Positions 43,159 through 52,696 of a DNA stretch of 64,000 bases are shown piece after piece; the first letter of the stretch is position 1; every line of letters starts with the position of its first letter. The position numbers and the translations under genes were made by a program. Below the pieces are notes generated by a model. That model was not told the DNA's origin, made no database searches, and saw nothing but the letters and a program-made list of their open reading frames with translations. The stretch lies in contig NZ_JOEQ01000023.1 of assembly GCF_000721075.1 (NCBI RefSeq), positions 62,001 through 126,000 on the forward strand, read 5' to 3'. Source of the DNA: Streptosporangium amethystogenes. GTDB lineage: Bacteria; Actinomycetota; Actinomycetes; Streptosporangiales; Streptosporangiaceae.

Positions 43159-45723
43159 TCAGCCCTCCGCCCGGCGCAGGAGTTCCAGGGTGCGGCCCAT
43201 CCCCGACTGGTTGCCGAGGCTGCGGTAGATGTCCTGGGCCTGGCGCAGGGCGTCCAGCGCGGCCTGCCGCTCACCCGCCTCCAGATACGCCTCCCCCAGG
43301 TAACGCAGGCTCCTGGCCATCCACCAGCGGTCACCCAGCTCCTCGAAGTCGCGCACCGCCCGCAGCAGCGACTCCTGTGCCTCCCGCGTACGGCCGAGCC
43401 GCCCGTGGGCGCGTCCCGCCGACAGCTCGGCCCTGGCGACGCCCCACGAGTCGCCGAGCGCGGTCAGCATCTCGGTGGCCCGGCGCACGTAGGTGAGCTC
43501 GCGGAGCGCGTTGGCCGGGTTGCCGACCTCCCCTGCCGCTCGCAGGCACCTGGCCTCCTCCCACAGCTCGCCGCGGAGCCGGAACATCTCGGCCGCCCGG
43601 TCCAGGCTGAAACCGGCCCTGGCGAAGTCCTCCTCGGCGGCGTGGCGATCCCCCTCGGCGAGCAGCCCCCTGGCCGTCACACCGAGCACCTCTCCGTAGG
43701 CACGCAGCGTCTGCGCCTCCGAATAGCGGTTGCGGTCGCGCTCGAACACCCCCAGGGCCTCCTCCAGCAGTTCACGTGCCTCCTCGGGCCTGCGCTGGGC
43801 GAGCCTGAGTTCCGCGAGGTTGCGCCGGGTCCTGGCCGTCCACCAGCGGTCCTCCTCTCCCTTGAAGGCGGTGACCGCGCCGATCAGGTAGCCCTGCCCC
43901 CGGTCCAGGTTGCCGTTGTTGAACAGGGTCATGCCGACCGTGCGCATCGCCCGCGCCGCCCACCAGGACTCGCCGAGGTCGGTGAAGATCTCCAGAGCCC
44001 GTTCGGCGTCCGCCGCGGCGCTGTGGTGGCCGCCCTGGCCGCCCGCCACCGCCGCCCGGTCCAGCAACGCGATGCCCAGCGCCCGCCGGTCGTCCATCCG
44101 CTCCGCGGCCTCGCACAGGATCTCGGCGACCACCCGCCAGTCGGACCAGTAGGCCCGCAGCGAGTGGCAGAGCGAGCAGAAGGCCCGGCCGAGCCCCCAG
44201 GCCAGCTCCCACATCTCCATGCTCCTGGCCTGGCCGATCACGGCGACCAGGGTCAGCCGCTCGGCGTTGAGCCAGTCGGCCGCCGAGACCTGGGCCTGCG
44301 TCGTCCCTCCCGGCCCGGCGGCCCTGACCCTGCGTCCCCAGTCCTGTGGCCAGCGGGCCACGGCCGCCGCCTCCGCGCGGCGGCGGTAGCCGGACAGGAC
44401 CCGTTCGATGGCGGCCCGGCGGTGACTCTCGTCATCGTCGGAGAACGCCAGCTCGCGGGCGAAGATCCTGACCAGGTCGTGCAGCCGGTAGCGCATCACC
44501 CCGGAGAGGTCGGTACCCGAGCACTCGGCGAGCTGGGCGTCGATGAGCGCCTCCAGCTGGTCGGCGCCCTCGGGTTCCGAGGTGGCGAGCAGTTCCCCCG
44601 CCACCCACCCGGGCACATCGGGGGCGCTCAGCAGGCTGAGCAGGCGCAGCAGGCGGCGCTGCAGGCCGGTGCAGTCGTCGTAGCTCAGCTGGAGGGAGGC
44701 CCGCACGCTCTTGTCCAGCCTGCGGGCGAGCTCAAGCTGGTCCAGGCGGCGGCGCTCGTCCCGCAGCCGGTCGGCGAGCCGGCGCAGCGTCCAGTTCTCC
44801 CGGGTGGCCAGGCGTCCGCCGCAGATGCTGATGGCCAGTGGCAGGTGGTCGCACATCCGTACGATCTCCTGGGCCGACCCCAGGTCCGCGGCGACCCTGT
44901 CGTTTCCGGCCAGCCGGGCCAGCAGCTCGACGCCCTGCGCCTCGCTGAACACCGACAGCCGCTTGTCGTAGGTGTTGAGCAGGAACAGCGGCTGCCTGGA
45001 GGTGATCAGGACCGCGCACCCGGGCTCGGCCGGGATCAGGTCCTTGACCTGGTCGCCGTCGTGGGCGTTGTCCAGGCAGATGAGGATGCGCCTGCCCTTG
45101 GTCCAGGTCAGCCAGAGCGTGCGGAGCTCGGCGAGACCTCCGGGGTCGGTGGTGAGCCGGACGCCGAGCGCGCGCAGGAAGCCGATCAGCACCTCCTCGG
45201 GACCGACCGGAGCCTCCACCTCGCCGCGCAGGTCCGCGTAGAGGCGGCCGTCGGGAAAGCTCCCGGCGATCTCGTGGCCGAACCTGGCGGTGAGCACGGA
45301 CTTTCCCACCCCGCCCCTGCCGTACACCGAGACGACCAGCGGCGAGGCGTTCTGCGTGTGGTCCCTGGAGCGGCGGCGCGCGGCGAAGACCTCGCGCAGC
45401 TCGGCCAGCGACTCGGTACGGCCGGTGAAGTGCGCGGAGACCGGCGGCCACTGGTCCGGCGGCCGCCACGGCGCCGTGGCGGCCGCGCCCTGCTCCTCGG
45501 ACTGCCTGCCGGTCGTCGCCCAGGTGAGCAGTCCGACCAGGAGGCCGGCGACCGCGGTGACGCCCACCTTGGCCTCGGTGGGCAGCTCCCACACGTCCAG
45601 CGAGGTCGCCAGGACGCTGGCCACGGCCGCGGCGATCCCCGCCACCGCGGGCGCCGCCAGCGGGATCCGGCGTCTCGGCGCTCTGGAGCCACGCCGATCA
45701 GGCACGTTCGACGGCCCGGCCAT
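43159..45723 (-). CDS. Membrane-anchored NB-ARC ATPase with TPR repeats
   Basis: 854 aa; ATG 45723 with GAGGGG 5 nt before it. Two membrane helices near the N-terminus (about 23-45 and 52-70), then an NB-ARC domain: FTGRTESL, Walker A GRGGVGKSVL, Walker B ILICLDNAHDG, LITSRQPL, LPLAISICGG, RYRLHDLVRIFA. A long C-terminal region (about 460-854) carries regular repeats such as RWWTARTRRNLAELRLAQ and SWWAARAMRTVGMTLF, TPR-like units with a WW/AR signature. This is the STAND class of signalling ATPases; N-terminal membrane anchoring in place of an effector domain is notable. Convergent with the preceding membrane protein. Confidence 0.88.
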   Translation of the reverse strand: MAGPSNVPDRRGSRAPRRRIPLAAPAVAGIAAAVASVLATSLDVWELPTEAKVGVTAVAGLLVGLLTWATTGRQSEEQGAAATAPWRPPDQWPPVSAHFTGRTESLAELREVFAARRRSRDHTQNASPLVVSVYGRGGVGKSVLTARFGHEIAGSFPDGRLYADLRGEVEAPVGPEEVLIGFLRALGVRLTTDPGGLAELRTLWLTWTKGRRILICLDNAHDGDQVKDLIPAEPGCAVLITSRQPLFLLNTYDKRLSVFSEAQGVELLARLAGNDRVAADLGSAQEIVRMCDHLPLAISICGGRLATRENWTLRRLADRLRDERRRLDQLELARRLDKSVRASLQLSYDDCTGLQRRLLRLLSLLSAPDVPGWVAGELLATSEPEGADQLEALIDAQLAECSGTDLSGVMRYRLHDLVRIFARELAFSDDDESHRRAAIERVLSGYRRRAEAAAVARWPQDWGRRVRAAGPGGTTQAQVSAADWLNAERLTLVAVIGQARSMEMWELAWGLGRAFCSLCHSLRAYWSDWRVVAEILCEAAERMDDRRALGIALLDRAAVAGGQGGHHSAAADAERALEIFTDLGESWWAARAMRTVGMTLFNNGNLDRGQGYLIGAVTAFKGEEDRWWTARTRRNLAELRLAQRRPEEARELLEEALGVFERDRNRYSEAQTLRAYGEVLGVTARGLLAEGDRHAAEEDFARAGFSLDRAAEMFRLRGELWEEARCLRAAGEVGNPANALRELTYVRRATEMLTALGDSWGVARAELSAGRAHGRLGRTREAQESLLRAVRDFEELGDRWWMARSLRYLGEAYLEAGERQAALDALRQAQDIYRSLGNQSGMGRTLELLRRAEG

Positions 45724-45893
45724 TCGCACCCCTCGTAGGAAGACCACGACACGCCCTGCGAACGACCGTCCGGTGGCCGGGCAACCCCCGGCAACCGGAC
45801 GGTCAGTTCCATTCTCCACGAGGAACGCTTTGTGCGCCCTCGCTCCGGACACCTTCCGCGTCACCCCCACCGGGGGGTGACGCGGTCCGGGCC

Positions 45894-47993
45894 TCAGCGC
45901 CCCAGCACCTGGCAGGTCGCCTTGGCGGTCTTGGCCGGATCACTCTCCGAGGTGGCGGTCAGGGTCACCTTCGCGAGGTGGCTGCCGCCCGCCGCCCGCA
46001 GGGCGTTGACGGCGACCAACGTGCTCTTACCCGAGTCCGCGGTCGCGAGCTCGTTGGGCAGCGAGGCGGTCCAGCCTCGGCCTTCGACCTTCGCCGATAG
46101 CCGGTAGACGTCACTCTTGAGATAGGCGCTCACGTCCTCGGGGTGCTGCCCGGCGGCCTGGGCGGCCCTGCCGGTGTTGAACAGCGGGAAGCGGCAGGTG
46201 GAAGGGCCGTCGCCGGACGGGAGGCCGACGGACGGGAGCACCTTCACCCCGCGCCTGTTCGGGCCGGCGCCGTCCAGCGAGCGGATCGCCACCGTGTAGG
46301 AGAGCACGCCCTTGCGGTCGCGCTTGAGATCCAGGACGTAGAAGTGGAGCCGGTTGGCCTCGTCCACGTACTCGAACTCGGAGCCCGAGCCGGTGCCCGC
46401 GTGGAACAGGGCGTCCGACAGCTGGCGGTAGTCGCCGACCGTGATGGGTACGGCGGTGCCGTCCGGCAGGACGTAGTCGGTCATGCCGATGTCCTGCGGG
46501 TTGGCGTCGATCACCCACTCGAAGGGAGCCCGGTCCTGGTTCTTCGTCTTGGCCAGCAGGACGCCGGAGTCGGGGGTGAAGGAGTCGGCGCCCATCCTGT
46601 CGACGACCTCGACGGTGTAGTTGTTGTAGCCGCCGCCGTCGCACAGCGGGTCGGCGTTCACGTCGCAGGCCGGGCTGCGGTCGCCGTCCGCGAAGGCGAT
46701 GTTCACCCCGGACAGACCGCCCGGTCCCGGCTGGGCGACGCGGGCCGTCACCTTGGCCACGACGAGCCCCGACTCGGCCAGGGCCTCTCTGGACAGGCGG
46801 AGCACGTTGGCCTCGTCCACCATCTCCAGCTTGGCCTTGTTGCGGAGCATGTGCTGGGCTCCCATGGAGCCGCCGGAGGTGGGCGGGATCAGCCAGCGGC
46901 TGTGCGGGCCGCCGGGGCCGTTGAAGCTACCCCGGCTGAGCATCTCCCAGACGCCGGTGTACGCCCGGCGCGGCGGCACCCCGAACGGGTTGTTGTAGTT
47001 GTCGCCGATGCCGAGGATGTGGCTGAGCTCGTGCGCGTAGACGCCCTGTCCCGAGCTCTCCGCCTGGGTGGAGGACCCGCCCCCGGCGTTGGGCCAGATG
47101 GAGGAGGCCGAGGCCCAGGACGTCCACTCCACGTAGCGGGTCTTGGCCCAGTTGGGCAGGGCCGGGTCGGGCGGGCCGAAGTCGTCGGTCACCGCCTCCT
47201 TGGTGGGGAACTTGATCGGGCCGAACTCCTGCCAGGTGGCCGACTCGTCCTGGCCCGCGCTCAGGTAGAAGACGAAGTCGAAGCCCGCCGGAACCTCCTG
47301 GCCGACGTCGCCGACCCACGCCGCCCGCGCGTCGGTCCTGATGTTGCGGTTGCAGGCGTCACCGGCCGGGCAGGCGGTGCCTCCCTGGAACTCCATGGCG
47401 TACTCGTGTGACTTGCCCGGCATCTGGTAGGGGCCGAACGCGGTCAGCTCCACGCCGTAGCGCCCCTGCGAGTCCTCCATCCAGTACTCGTGGATGGTGT
47501 GGCCCCGGTTGAGGTCGTTGGGGGTGTTGAGGAAATCCCGGTAGAAGCCGGCGACCTGGTCCCGGGGGACGTCGTGGGCCTCGGCGCTGGGGTTTCTGAA
47601 GACCGTCGAGCCCTTGGGCTGGGTGACCACGAACGGCTGGTTGGGATAGTCGGCCAGGACGAGCGCGCCGCGGAAGGTGCGCTTGGAACCCTTGACCGCG
47701 GGGTCGGCCCAGTTGGTGCCGGGGGGTTTGCGGTAGTCGGCCCACGTCATGTGGTCCGGGTTCTTCCAGTTCTGCGGGTCGATCGGTGCCGGGGTCGCGG
47801 GTTCGGCGCGCCGCGCGGCCGAGGCCTCGGGGGCGTCCTGCTGCCAGGGCTGGGTCTGGGGCCAGTGTTCCAGGCGCCAGGGGTGCTCCGGGTCCGGAGC
47901 GGGGTCGGCGGAGGCGGGCAGGGAGGCGAGACCGATAGGCATCAGTACAACTGCGGCGATCAGCACTTTAAGCAACTTGGGGGGACGAGTCAC
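45894..47993 (-). CDS. Secreted M6-family metalloprotease (immune inhibitor A-like)
   Basis: 699 aa. The signal peptide is KLLKVLIAAVVLMPIGLASL then PASA. After a Pro-rich segment comes a peptidase M6 domain with zinc motif HELSHILGIGD (His321, Glu322, His325, and the third ligand in GxxD). A beta-rich C-terminal domain with paired Cys is likely stabilising or substrate-binding. It degrades extracellular proteins. The GTG lies 8 nt after the -10 element, so translation is near-leaderless. Confidence 0.9.
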   Translation of the reverse strand: MTRPPKLLKVLIAAVVLMPIGLASLPASADPAPDPEHPWRLEHWPQTQPWQQDAPEASAARRAEPATPAPIDPQNWKNPDHMTWADYRKPPGTNWADPAVKGSKRTFRGALVLADYPNQPFVVTQPKGSTVFRNPSAEAHDVPRDQVAGFYRDFLNTPNDLNRGHTIHEYWMEDSQGRYGVELTAFGPYQMPGKSHEYAMEFQGGTACPAGDACNRNIRTDARAAWVGDVGQEVPAGFDFVFYLSAGQDESATWQEFGPIKFPTKEAVTDDFGPPDPALPNWAKTRYVEWTSWASASSIWPNAGGGSSTQAESSGQGVYAHELSHILGIGDNYNNPFGVPPRRAYTGVWEMLSRGSFNGPGGPHSRWLIPPTSGGSMGAQHMLRNKAKLEMVDEANVLRLSREALAESGLVVAKVTARVAQPGPGGLSGVNIAFADGDRSPACDVNADPLCDGGGYNNYTVEVVDRMGADSFTPDSGVLLAKTKNQDRAPFEWVIDANPQDIGMTDYVLPDGTAVPITVGDYRQLSDALFHAGTGSGSEFEYVDEANRLHFYVLDLKRDRKGVLSYTVAIRSLDGAGPNRRGVKVLPSVGLPSGDGPSTCRFPLFNTGRAAQAAGQHPEDVSAYLKSDVYRLSAKVEGRGWTASLPNELATADSGKSTLVAVNALRAAGGSHLAKVTLTATSESDPAKTAKATCQVLGR

Positions 47994-48001
47994 GCTAAAT
48001 G

Positions 48002-48030
48002 ACGTTATAGATCACTTTCGGATAGATCAA
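48002..48030 (-). promoter_or_regulatory. Predicted promoter of the metalloprotease gene
   Basis: Minus strand: -35 TTGATC (48030-48025), 17-nt spacer, -10 TAACGT (48007-48002), GTG start at 47993. The remaining part of the 266-nt intergenic stretch 47994-48259 shows only the ABC-exporter promoter side. Confidence 0.6.
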
Positions 48031-48222
48031 CGATTCGCCGTCAGGAAAGTTGCCGATCTTCTCCCCACCTGGAGCCGGGAGATTCCCAGCCTCACGGGTC
48101 AGGTTTCCCGCACGAACGGCCGACGGCGACATGTTCGAGTGCGGGCCGCTTCCCCCGCCCCTCTCCCACCGAGCGGACTCCTCCACGAGTCGACTGCCCG
48201 AGAAGGGGCCTGACCAGCACAG

Positions 48223-48257
48223 TAATCTCTAGTTCAAGCAAACTCCAGAAGGGAGTT
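48223..48257 (+). promoter_or_regulatory. -10 element and hairpin over the ribosome site of the ABC exporter
   Basis: TAATCT (48223-48228) is a likely -10. It is followed by the inverted repeat AACTCC/GGAGTT (48241-48257), whose right arm contains the GGGAG ribosome site of the gene starting at 48260. The dyad could be an operator or a small RNA hairpin limiting translation. Confidence 0.4.
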
Positions 48258-48259
48258 CC

Positions 48260-50092
48260 ATGACGGAACAGACCAGAAGTGTCGAACGGCACGAAAACCC
48301 TCGTATGACCGACGATCCCCCCGCGGACGAAGCGCCTCCCGAAGACGAGGCATCCCCCGCGAACAGTGAGCCCCGCGCGCCGCTGCGGCGCGTCGTCGGC
48401 CTGTTCCGCCCCTATCGGGGCCGGCTGATCATCGTGGGCGCCCTCATCGGAGCGTCCTCGCTCGTCTCGCTGGCCTCGCCGTTCATGCTCCGCGCGGTGC
48501 TCGACGACGCCATCCCGCACGGTCGGACCGGCCTGCTGACACTGCTCGTCCTCGGCATGGTCGCGGTCGCCGTCGCCACCAGCGTGCTCGACGTCATCCA
48601 GATGCTGATCTCCAACGGGGTCGGCCAGCGCGTCATGCACGACCTGCGCACCGCCGTCTACGGCCACCTGCAGCGCATGTCCATGGCCTTCTTCACCCGC
48701 ACCAGGACCGGCGAGGTGCAGTCGCGCATCGCCAGCGACATCGGCGGCATGCAACTGGTGGTCACCTCCACCGCCGCCGCGATCGTCTCCAACCTGACCA
48801 CCGTGATCGCGACGGTCATCGCAATGCTCGTGCTGGACTGGCGGCTGACCGTGGTGTCGCTGCTGCTGCTCCCGCTCTTCGTCGGCATCAGCCGCAGGGT
48901 CGGCCGGGAACGCAGGAAGATCACCTCCGAGCGGCAGCGGAAGATGGCCGCCTTGTCGTCGATGATCCAGGAGTCGCTGTCGATCAGCGGCATCCTGCTG
49001 GGACGGACGATGGGCCAGGGCCCCGAGCTCACCAGACGGTTCTCCGTCGCCTCGGACGAACTGTCCGTCCTGGAACTCCGCTCCAGCATGGCCGGGCGCT
49101 GGCGGCAGTCCACCATCCAGATCATCATGGCGGCCATGCCCGCGATGATCTACTGGGCCACCGGACTGACCTCGGCGATCTCCATCGGCACCGTCGTCGC
49201 CTTCACCACCCTGCAGCTGAACCTGTTCCGCCCCTCGGTGTCACTGCTCCGGCTCGGTGTCGACGTGCAGAGCTCTCTGGCGCTGTTCGCCCGGGTCTTC
49301 GAGTACCTGGACCTGGCCGTGGACATCCACCCCGGCACCCACACGCCGAAGAGCGTACGCGGCGAGATCCGCTTCGAGCACGTCGACTTCTCCTACGGAG
49401 AGACCCCGACCCTGTCGGACATCGACCTCGTCGTTCCCGCGGGCACCACCCTGGCCGTGGTCGGCGAGACCGGCTCGGGCAAGACCACGCTGAGCTACCT
49501 GCTGCCCCGGCTGTACGACGTGACCGGCGGGCGGATCACCATCGACGGAGTGGACGTGCGCGAGCTGACCTTCGAGGCCCTGGCCCAGACGGTCGGCGTG
49601 GTCTCCCAGGAGACCTACCTGTTCCACTCCTCGATCGCCGACAACCTGCGGTTCGCCAACCCCTCGGCCACCGACGAGGAGATCGTCTCCGCCGCCCGGG
49701 CCGCCCGGATCCACGACCACATCGCGTCACTGCCCGAGGGGTACGAGACCATGGTCGGCGAGCGCGGCTACCGCTTCTCCGGCGGCGAGAAGCAGCGCCT
49801 GGCCATCGCCAGGACGCTGCTGCGCGACCCGCCCGTACTGGTCCTCGACGAGGCCACCAGCGCCCTGGACACCCAGACCGAGCGCGCCGTCCAGGAGGCG
49901 CTGGACACCCTGTCGCGCGGCCGGACCACCATCACGATCGCCCACCGCCTGTCGACGATCCGCGACGCCGACCAGATCGTGGTCCTCGACCGGGGCCGTA
50001 TCGTCGAACGCGGCAGCCACGACGATCTCCTCGCCGCCGGCGGCCCCTACGCCGCCCTGGTCAACCGCGACCGCTCCCTCACCACGGCCTGA
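48260..50092 (+). CDS. ABC exporter, fused membrane and ATPase domains
   Basis: 610 aa half-transporter of the type I exporter family. Acidic N-terminal tail (about 1-40), six membrane helices (about 55-340), then ATPase: Walker A VGETGSGKTT, Q-loop VSQETYLF, signature FSGGEKQR, Walker B VLVLDEATSALD, switch His in IAHRLST. It works as a homodimer or with another half; only one gene is present, so a homodimer is likely. Exports lipids, drugs or peptides; substrate unknown. Confidence 0.92.
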   Translation: MTEQTRSVERHENPRMTDDPPADEAPPEDEASPANSEPRAPLRRVVGLFRPYRGRLIIVGALIGASSLVSLASPFMLRAVLDDAIPHGRTGLLTLLVLGMVAVAVATSVLDVIQMLISNGVGQRVMHDLRTAVYGHLQRMSMAFFTRTRTGEVQSRIASDIGGMQLVVTSTAAAIVSNLTTVIATVIAMLVLDWRLTVVSLLLLPLFVGISRRVGRERRKITSERQRKMAALSSMIQESLSISGILLGRTMGQGPELTRRFSVASDELSVLELRSSMAGRWRQSTIQIIMAAMPAMIYWATGLTSAISIGTVVAFTTLQLNLFRPSVSLLRLGVDVQSSLALFARVFEYLDLAVDIHPGTHTPKSVRGEIRFEHVDFSYGETPTLSDIDLVVPAGTTLAVVGETGSGKTTLSYLLPRLYDVTGGRITIDGVDVRELTFEALAQTVGVVSQETYLFHSSIADNLRFANPSATDEEIVSAARAARIHDHIASLPEGYETMVGERGYRFSGGEKQRLAIARTLLRDPPVLVLDEATSALDTQTERAVQEALDTLSRGRTTITIAHRLSTIRDADQIVVLDRGRIVERGSHDDLLAAGGPYAALVNRDRSLTTA

Positions 50093-50178
50093 CCGGGGTG
50101 AGCGGCGGCCCCCGTTAGATTTGACCCCACGGCGTCGGACGCCTCGCCATCCCCATCGACTGTTGAAGGACAATCCGC

Positions 50179-50724
50179 ATGAACAGCCTCTCGCGGACCG
50201 CCCAACCGACCTTCCGCGCCGCCACCGACGCGGACGTCATCCCCCTGGTCTCCCTGGTCGAGTCGGCCTATCGGGGCGAGTCGAGCCTGGCCGGTTGGAC
50301 GAGCGAGGCGAGCCTGCTGGGCGGGCAGCGGACGGACGCCGGTGGCGTGGCCGCCGCGGTGCGGAACCCGGACGGCCGGGTACTGGTCGTGGAGTCGGAG
50401 GGCGAGATCATCGCCTGCTGCCAGGTGGAGCACCGGGGCGGACACGCGTACTTCGGGATGTTCGCGGTACGCCCCACGCTGCAGGGCGGCGGCCTCGGTA
50501 AGGCGGTCCTCGCCGAGGCCGAGCGTCTCGCCCGCGACGAGTGGGGGGTGGACGAGATGCGCATGACGGTGATCTCGGTCCGCGAGGAACTGCTGGCCTG
50601 GTACGTGCGCCGGGGCTACATCCGCACCGGCGAGACGGCCCCCTTCCCCTACGGCGACGAGAGCTTCGGCCTGCCGACCAGGGACGACCTGGAGTTCGAG
50701 GTGCTGGTCAAGAAGCTCGGCTGA
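50179..50724 (+). CDS. GNAT family N-acetyltransferase
   Basis: 181 aa. Acetyl-CoA-binding motif A FAVRPTLQGGGLGKAVL (the Q/RxxGxG/A form) and a C-terminal region WYVRRGYIRTGE typical for GNAT. GAAGGA precedes the ATG. Acetylates an amine of unknown identity. Confidence 0.9.
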   Translation: MNSLSRTAQPTFRAATDADVIPLVSLVESAYRGESSLAGWTSEASLLGGQRTDAGGVAAAVRNPDGRVLVVESEGEIIACCQVEHRGGHAYFGMFAVRPTLQGGGLGKAVLAEAERLARDEWGVDEMRMTVISVREELLAWYVRRGYIRTGETAPFPYGDESFGLPTRDDLEFEVLVKKLG

Positions 50725-50816
50725 GCGAGAGAGCCGTCTGTCCGGATGCGGACGACCGGTGACGGCTCGGCGGGCCTTGCCCGTGACCGGCGGCTCGCGG
50801 CGGTAGCGTGGCGAGG

Positions 50817-51293
50817 GTGAGCAAGCCCTACCTCGACCCCGTCACCTGGTACGCCACCCTGCCCACCGTGTTCACCTGCGCCTGCCTGCTGATCACCGAC
50901 CCCGAGGACCGGGTGCTGCTGGTCAAGCCCAATTACCGGCCGACCTGGGACTTCCCCGGTGGGGTCGTGGAAGAGGGCGAGGCGCCCCACGCGTGCGCGA
51001 GGCGCGAGGTGACCGAGGAGCTCGGCGTGCCCGTCGAGGTGGGTGAACTCCTCGTGGTCCACTGGGCGCCACCGTCGGGGGAACGCCCCCGTTCACTGAT
51101 CCACTTCGTGTTCGACGGCGGGGTGCTGAGCGATCCCGGCCAGATCAGCCCGGAGGCCGAGGAGCTTGACGAGGTGGCGTTCCTTCCGTGGCACACCGCC
51201 GCCACCCTCCTGGAGGAGAACGCCGCCACCCGCCTGAGCACCGCCCGCCTCGCCCGGCGCGAAGGACGTGCCGTCTATCTGTCGGACGAGTGA
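50817..51293 (+). CDS. Nudix hydrolase
   Basis: 158 aa from GTG 50817. TAGCGT (50804-50809) lies 7 nt before this GTG, so the transcript is probably leaderless and the in-frame GTG at 50808 is not the start. The Nudix box is complete: GGVVEEGEAPHACARREVTEELG fits G-x5-E-x7-REVxEExG. Hydrolyses nucleoside diphosphates linked to another moiety; substrate unknown. Confidence 0.9.
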   Translation: MSKPYLDPVTWYATLPTVFTCACLLITDPEDRVLLVKPNYRPTWDFPGGVVEEGEAPHACARREVTEELGVPVEVGELLVVHWAPPSGERPRSLIHFVFDGGVLSDPGQISPEAEELDEVAFLPWHTAATLLEENAATRLSTARLARREGRAVYLSDE

Positions 51294-51341
51294 CCGACGG
51301 GCCGGGCCTGACGGGCCGTCGTCGCGTTCAGGCCCCTCGGC

Positions 51342-51593
51342 TCAGGTGCCGGAGAAGTCGAACTCCCCGTCCTTGACGCCGCCGACGAACGCCTCCCACT
51401 CCGCGCGGGTATAAACGATCACTTCACCATCAGGCCGACGACTGTGCCGCACCGCCACCCGCCCACTACCGTCAGGCAACGGCCCGGCCTCCACACAGCT
51501 TCCGCCACCGTTCTCGCTCTTCGTGCTGATGTGCCAGGCCACACCGGCCAGTTCAGCGGAGCTGGGCTTGCTGTGCTCTTGCATCGCGTTCAC
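51342..51593 (-). CDS. DUF397 protein
   Basis: 83 aa with the DUF397 pattern: WHISTKSENGGGSCVEAG, VAVRHSRRPDG, YTRAEWEAFVGGVKDGEFD. These small proteins are paired with XRE regulators across actinomycetes and modulate them, sometimes affecting development. GTG start overlaps the stop of the XRE gene (GTGA), so the pair is coupled. Confidence 0.93.
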   Translation of the reverse strand: MNAMQEHSKPSSAELAGVAWHISTKSENGGGSCVEAGPLPDGSGRVAVRHSRRPDGEVIVYTRAEWEAFVGGVKDGEFDFSGT

Positions 51594-52444
51594 CGCATTT
51601 CTTCTGCTATTGCGGAGATGAGCTCGGCCGAGTCTTCAGGGCCGAGGGCGAGCTTCTGTAAATTATCGTACGTCAGCATGAAGCTCTCAGCATCGGGTGA
51701 TTCCACGTAAATAGCACCCTTCGGGGTCTCCGCATAGGCGACCTCAGGATAGGGATTCCTCATCGCCAGTATTCGGAAAGCACCTGTCGGGCTGGCATGC
51801 GCACCAGCACTGAACGGGAGCACTCGGATCTCGATATTCGGGCGGGCGGCGCACTCGATCAGATGACGTAGCTGCGCCATCTGACATTCCGGACCACCGA
51901 CCTCACGGTGCAACACCGCTTCATCGATGATCGCTGACAGGCGTGGAGGGTCGTCACCTCGGAGGATCTCCTGACGAGTCATGCGTAACTCGACCCATCG
52001 CTCGATCTGCTGTTTTTCGGCACCGAACTCCGCCGCCGCAATCACCGCCCGCGCATACTCCTGCGTCTGAAACAACCCGAGAAGCAGTGTGTTGTCAAAG
52101 GAGCGGATCTCGGCCGCGCGGGACTCCAGCCACACATAGTCAACGAACGCACCGGCGACCTCGTTGGCGTACCCGTCCCACCAGCCCTTCTGCCAGACCT
52201 CCTGGCTGAGCTTCATCAGGCTCTCGCGCCGCCTGCCGTCGGCCACGCCGTACAGATCAAGGAGAGCCAGCAGGTCCGGGCGCCGGATCGGATACTCCCC
52301 CGATTCGAAGCGGCCCGCGGTGGACGGGTCTCGCTGGAGATACTCGGCCACATCCTTGAGCAACAGGGAGTTGGCCTCACGCAACTCTCGGAGTTGCTGG
52401 CCGAGCCACTGCGCTCGGAGCGTCACCCACTTCGGAGCAGCCAT
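51590..52444 (-). CDS. XRE-family regulator with DUF5753 domain
   Basis: 284 aa; ATG 52444 with GGAAGG upstream. N-terminal helix-turn-helix (about 10-65; LRELREANSLLLKDVAEYL, STAGRFESGEYPIRRPDL). The C-terminal DUF5753 region (about 95-284) includes LLLGLFQTQEYARAV, RQEILRGDDPPRL and a C-terminal LALGPEDSAELI. Forms the common XRE/DUF397 pair; analogous pairs (WhiJ/BldB-type) influence sporulation or antibiotic production in Streptomyces. Divergent from a small hypothetical gene. Confidence 0.92.
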   Translation of the reverse strand: MAAPKWVTLRAQWLGQQLRELREANSLLLKDVAEYLQRDPSTAGRFESGEYPIRRPDLLALLDLYGVADGRRRESLMKLSQEVWQKGWWDGYANEVAGAFVDYVWLESRAAEIRSFDNTLLLGLFQTQEYARAVIAAAEFGAEKQQIERWVELRMTRQEILRGDDPPRLSAIIDEAVLHREVGGPECQMAQLRHLIECAARPNIEIRVLPFSAGAHASPTGAFRILAMRNPYPEVAYAETPKGAIYVESPDAESFMLTYDNLQKLALGPEDSAELISAIAEEMR

Positions 52445-52696
52445 ACCCACCTTCCAGGCTGGGCTGTACAGGCCAGAGCTTCGCCAGCCTGGCAAATACA
52501 GCTTGTGAACTTCGATAACCGCGTGTCTCTATACCCAACGTAGCCGCCCGCTCACAGAGAGCGCAAGAAATGGCAGCGTCCGACCACGGGACGGTCACGT
52601 GGTCACAGGAACACCAGGGAAGAGCAGGAGACCGGGGCGAGCCTCGCTGACAGGCCATGCCCGCCCCGGCCCCGATGCCGGAAGGAAGCACCCGAG

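Noticed and set aside
51294..51341. Possible terminator between Nudix and DUF397 genes
   Set aside because: GACGG/CCGTC repeats are present but the arms are short and mismatched; too weak to list.
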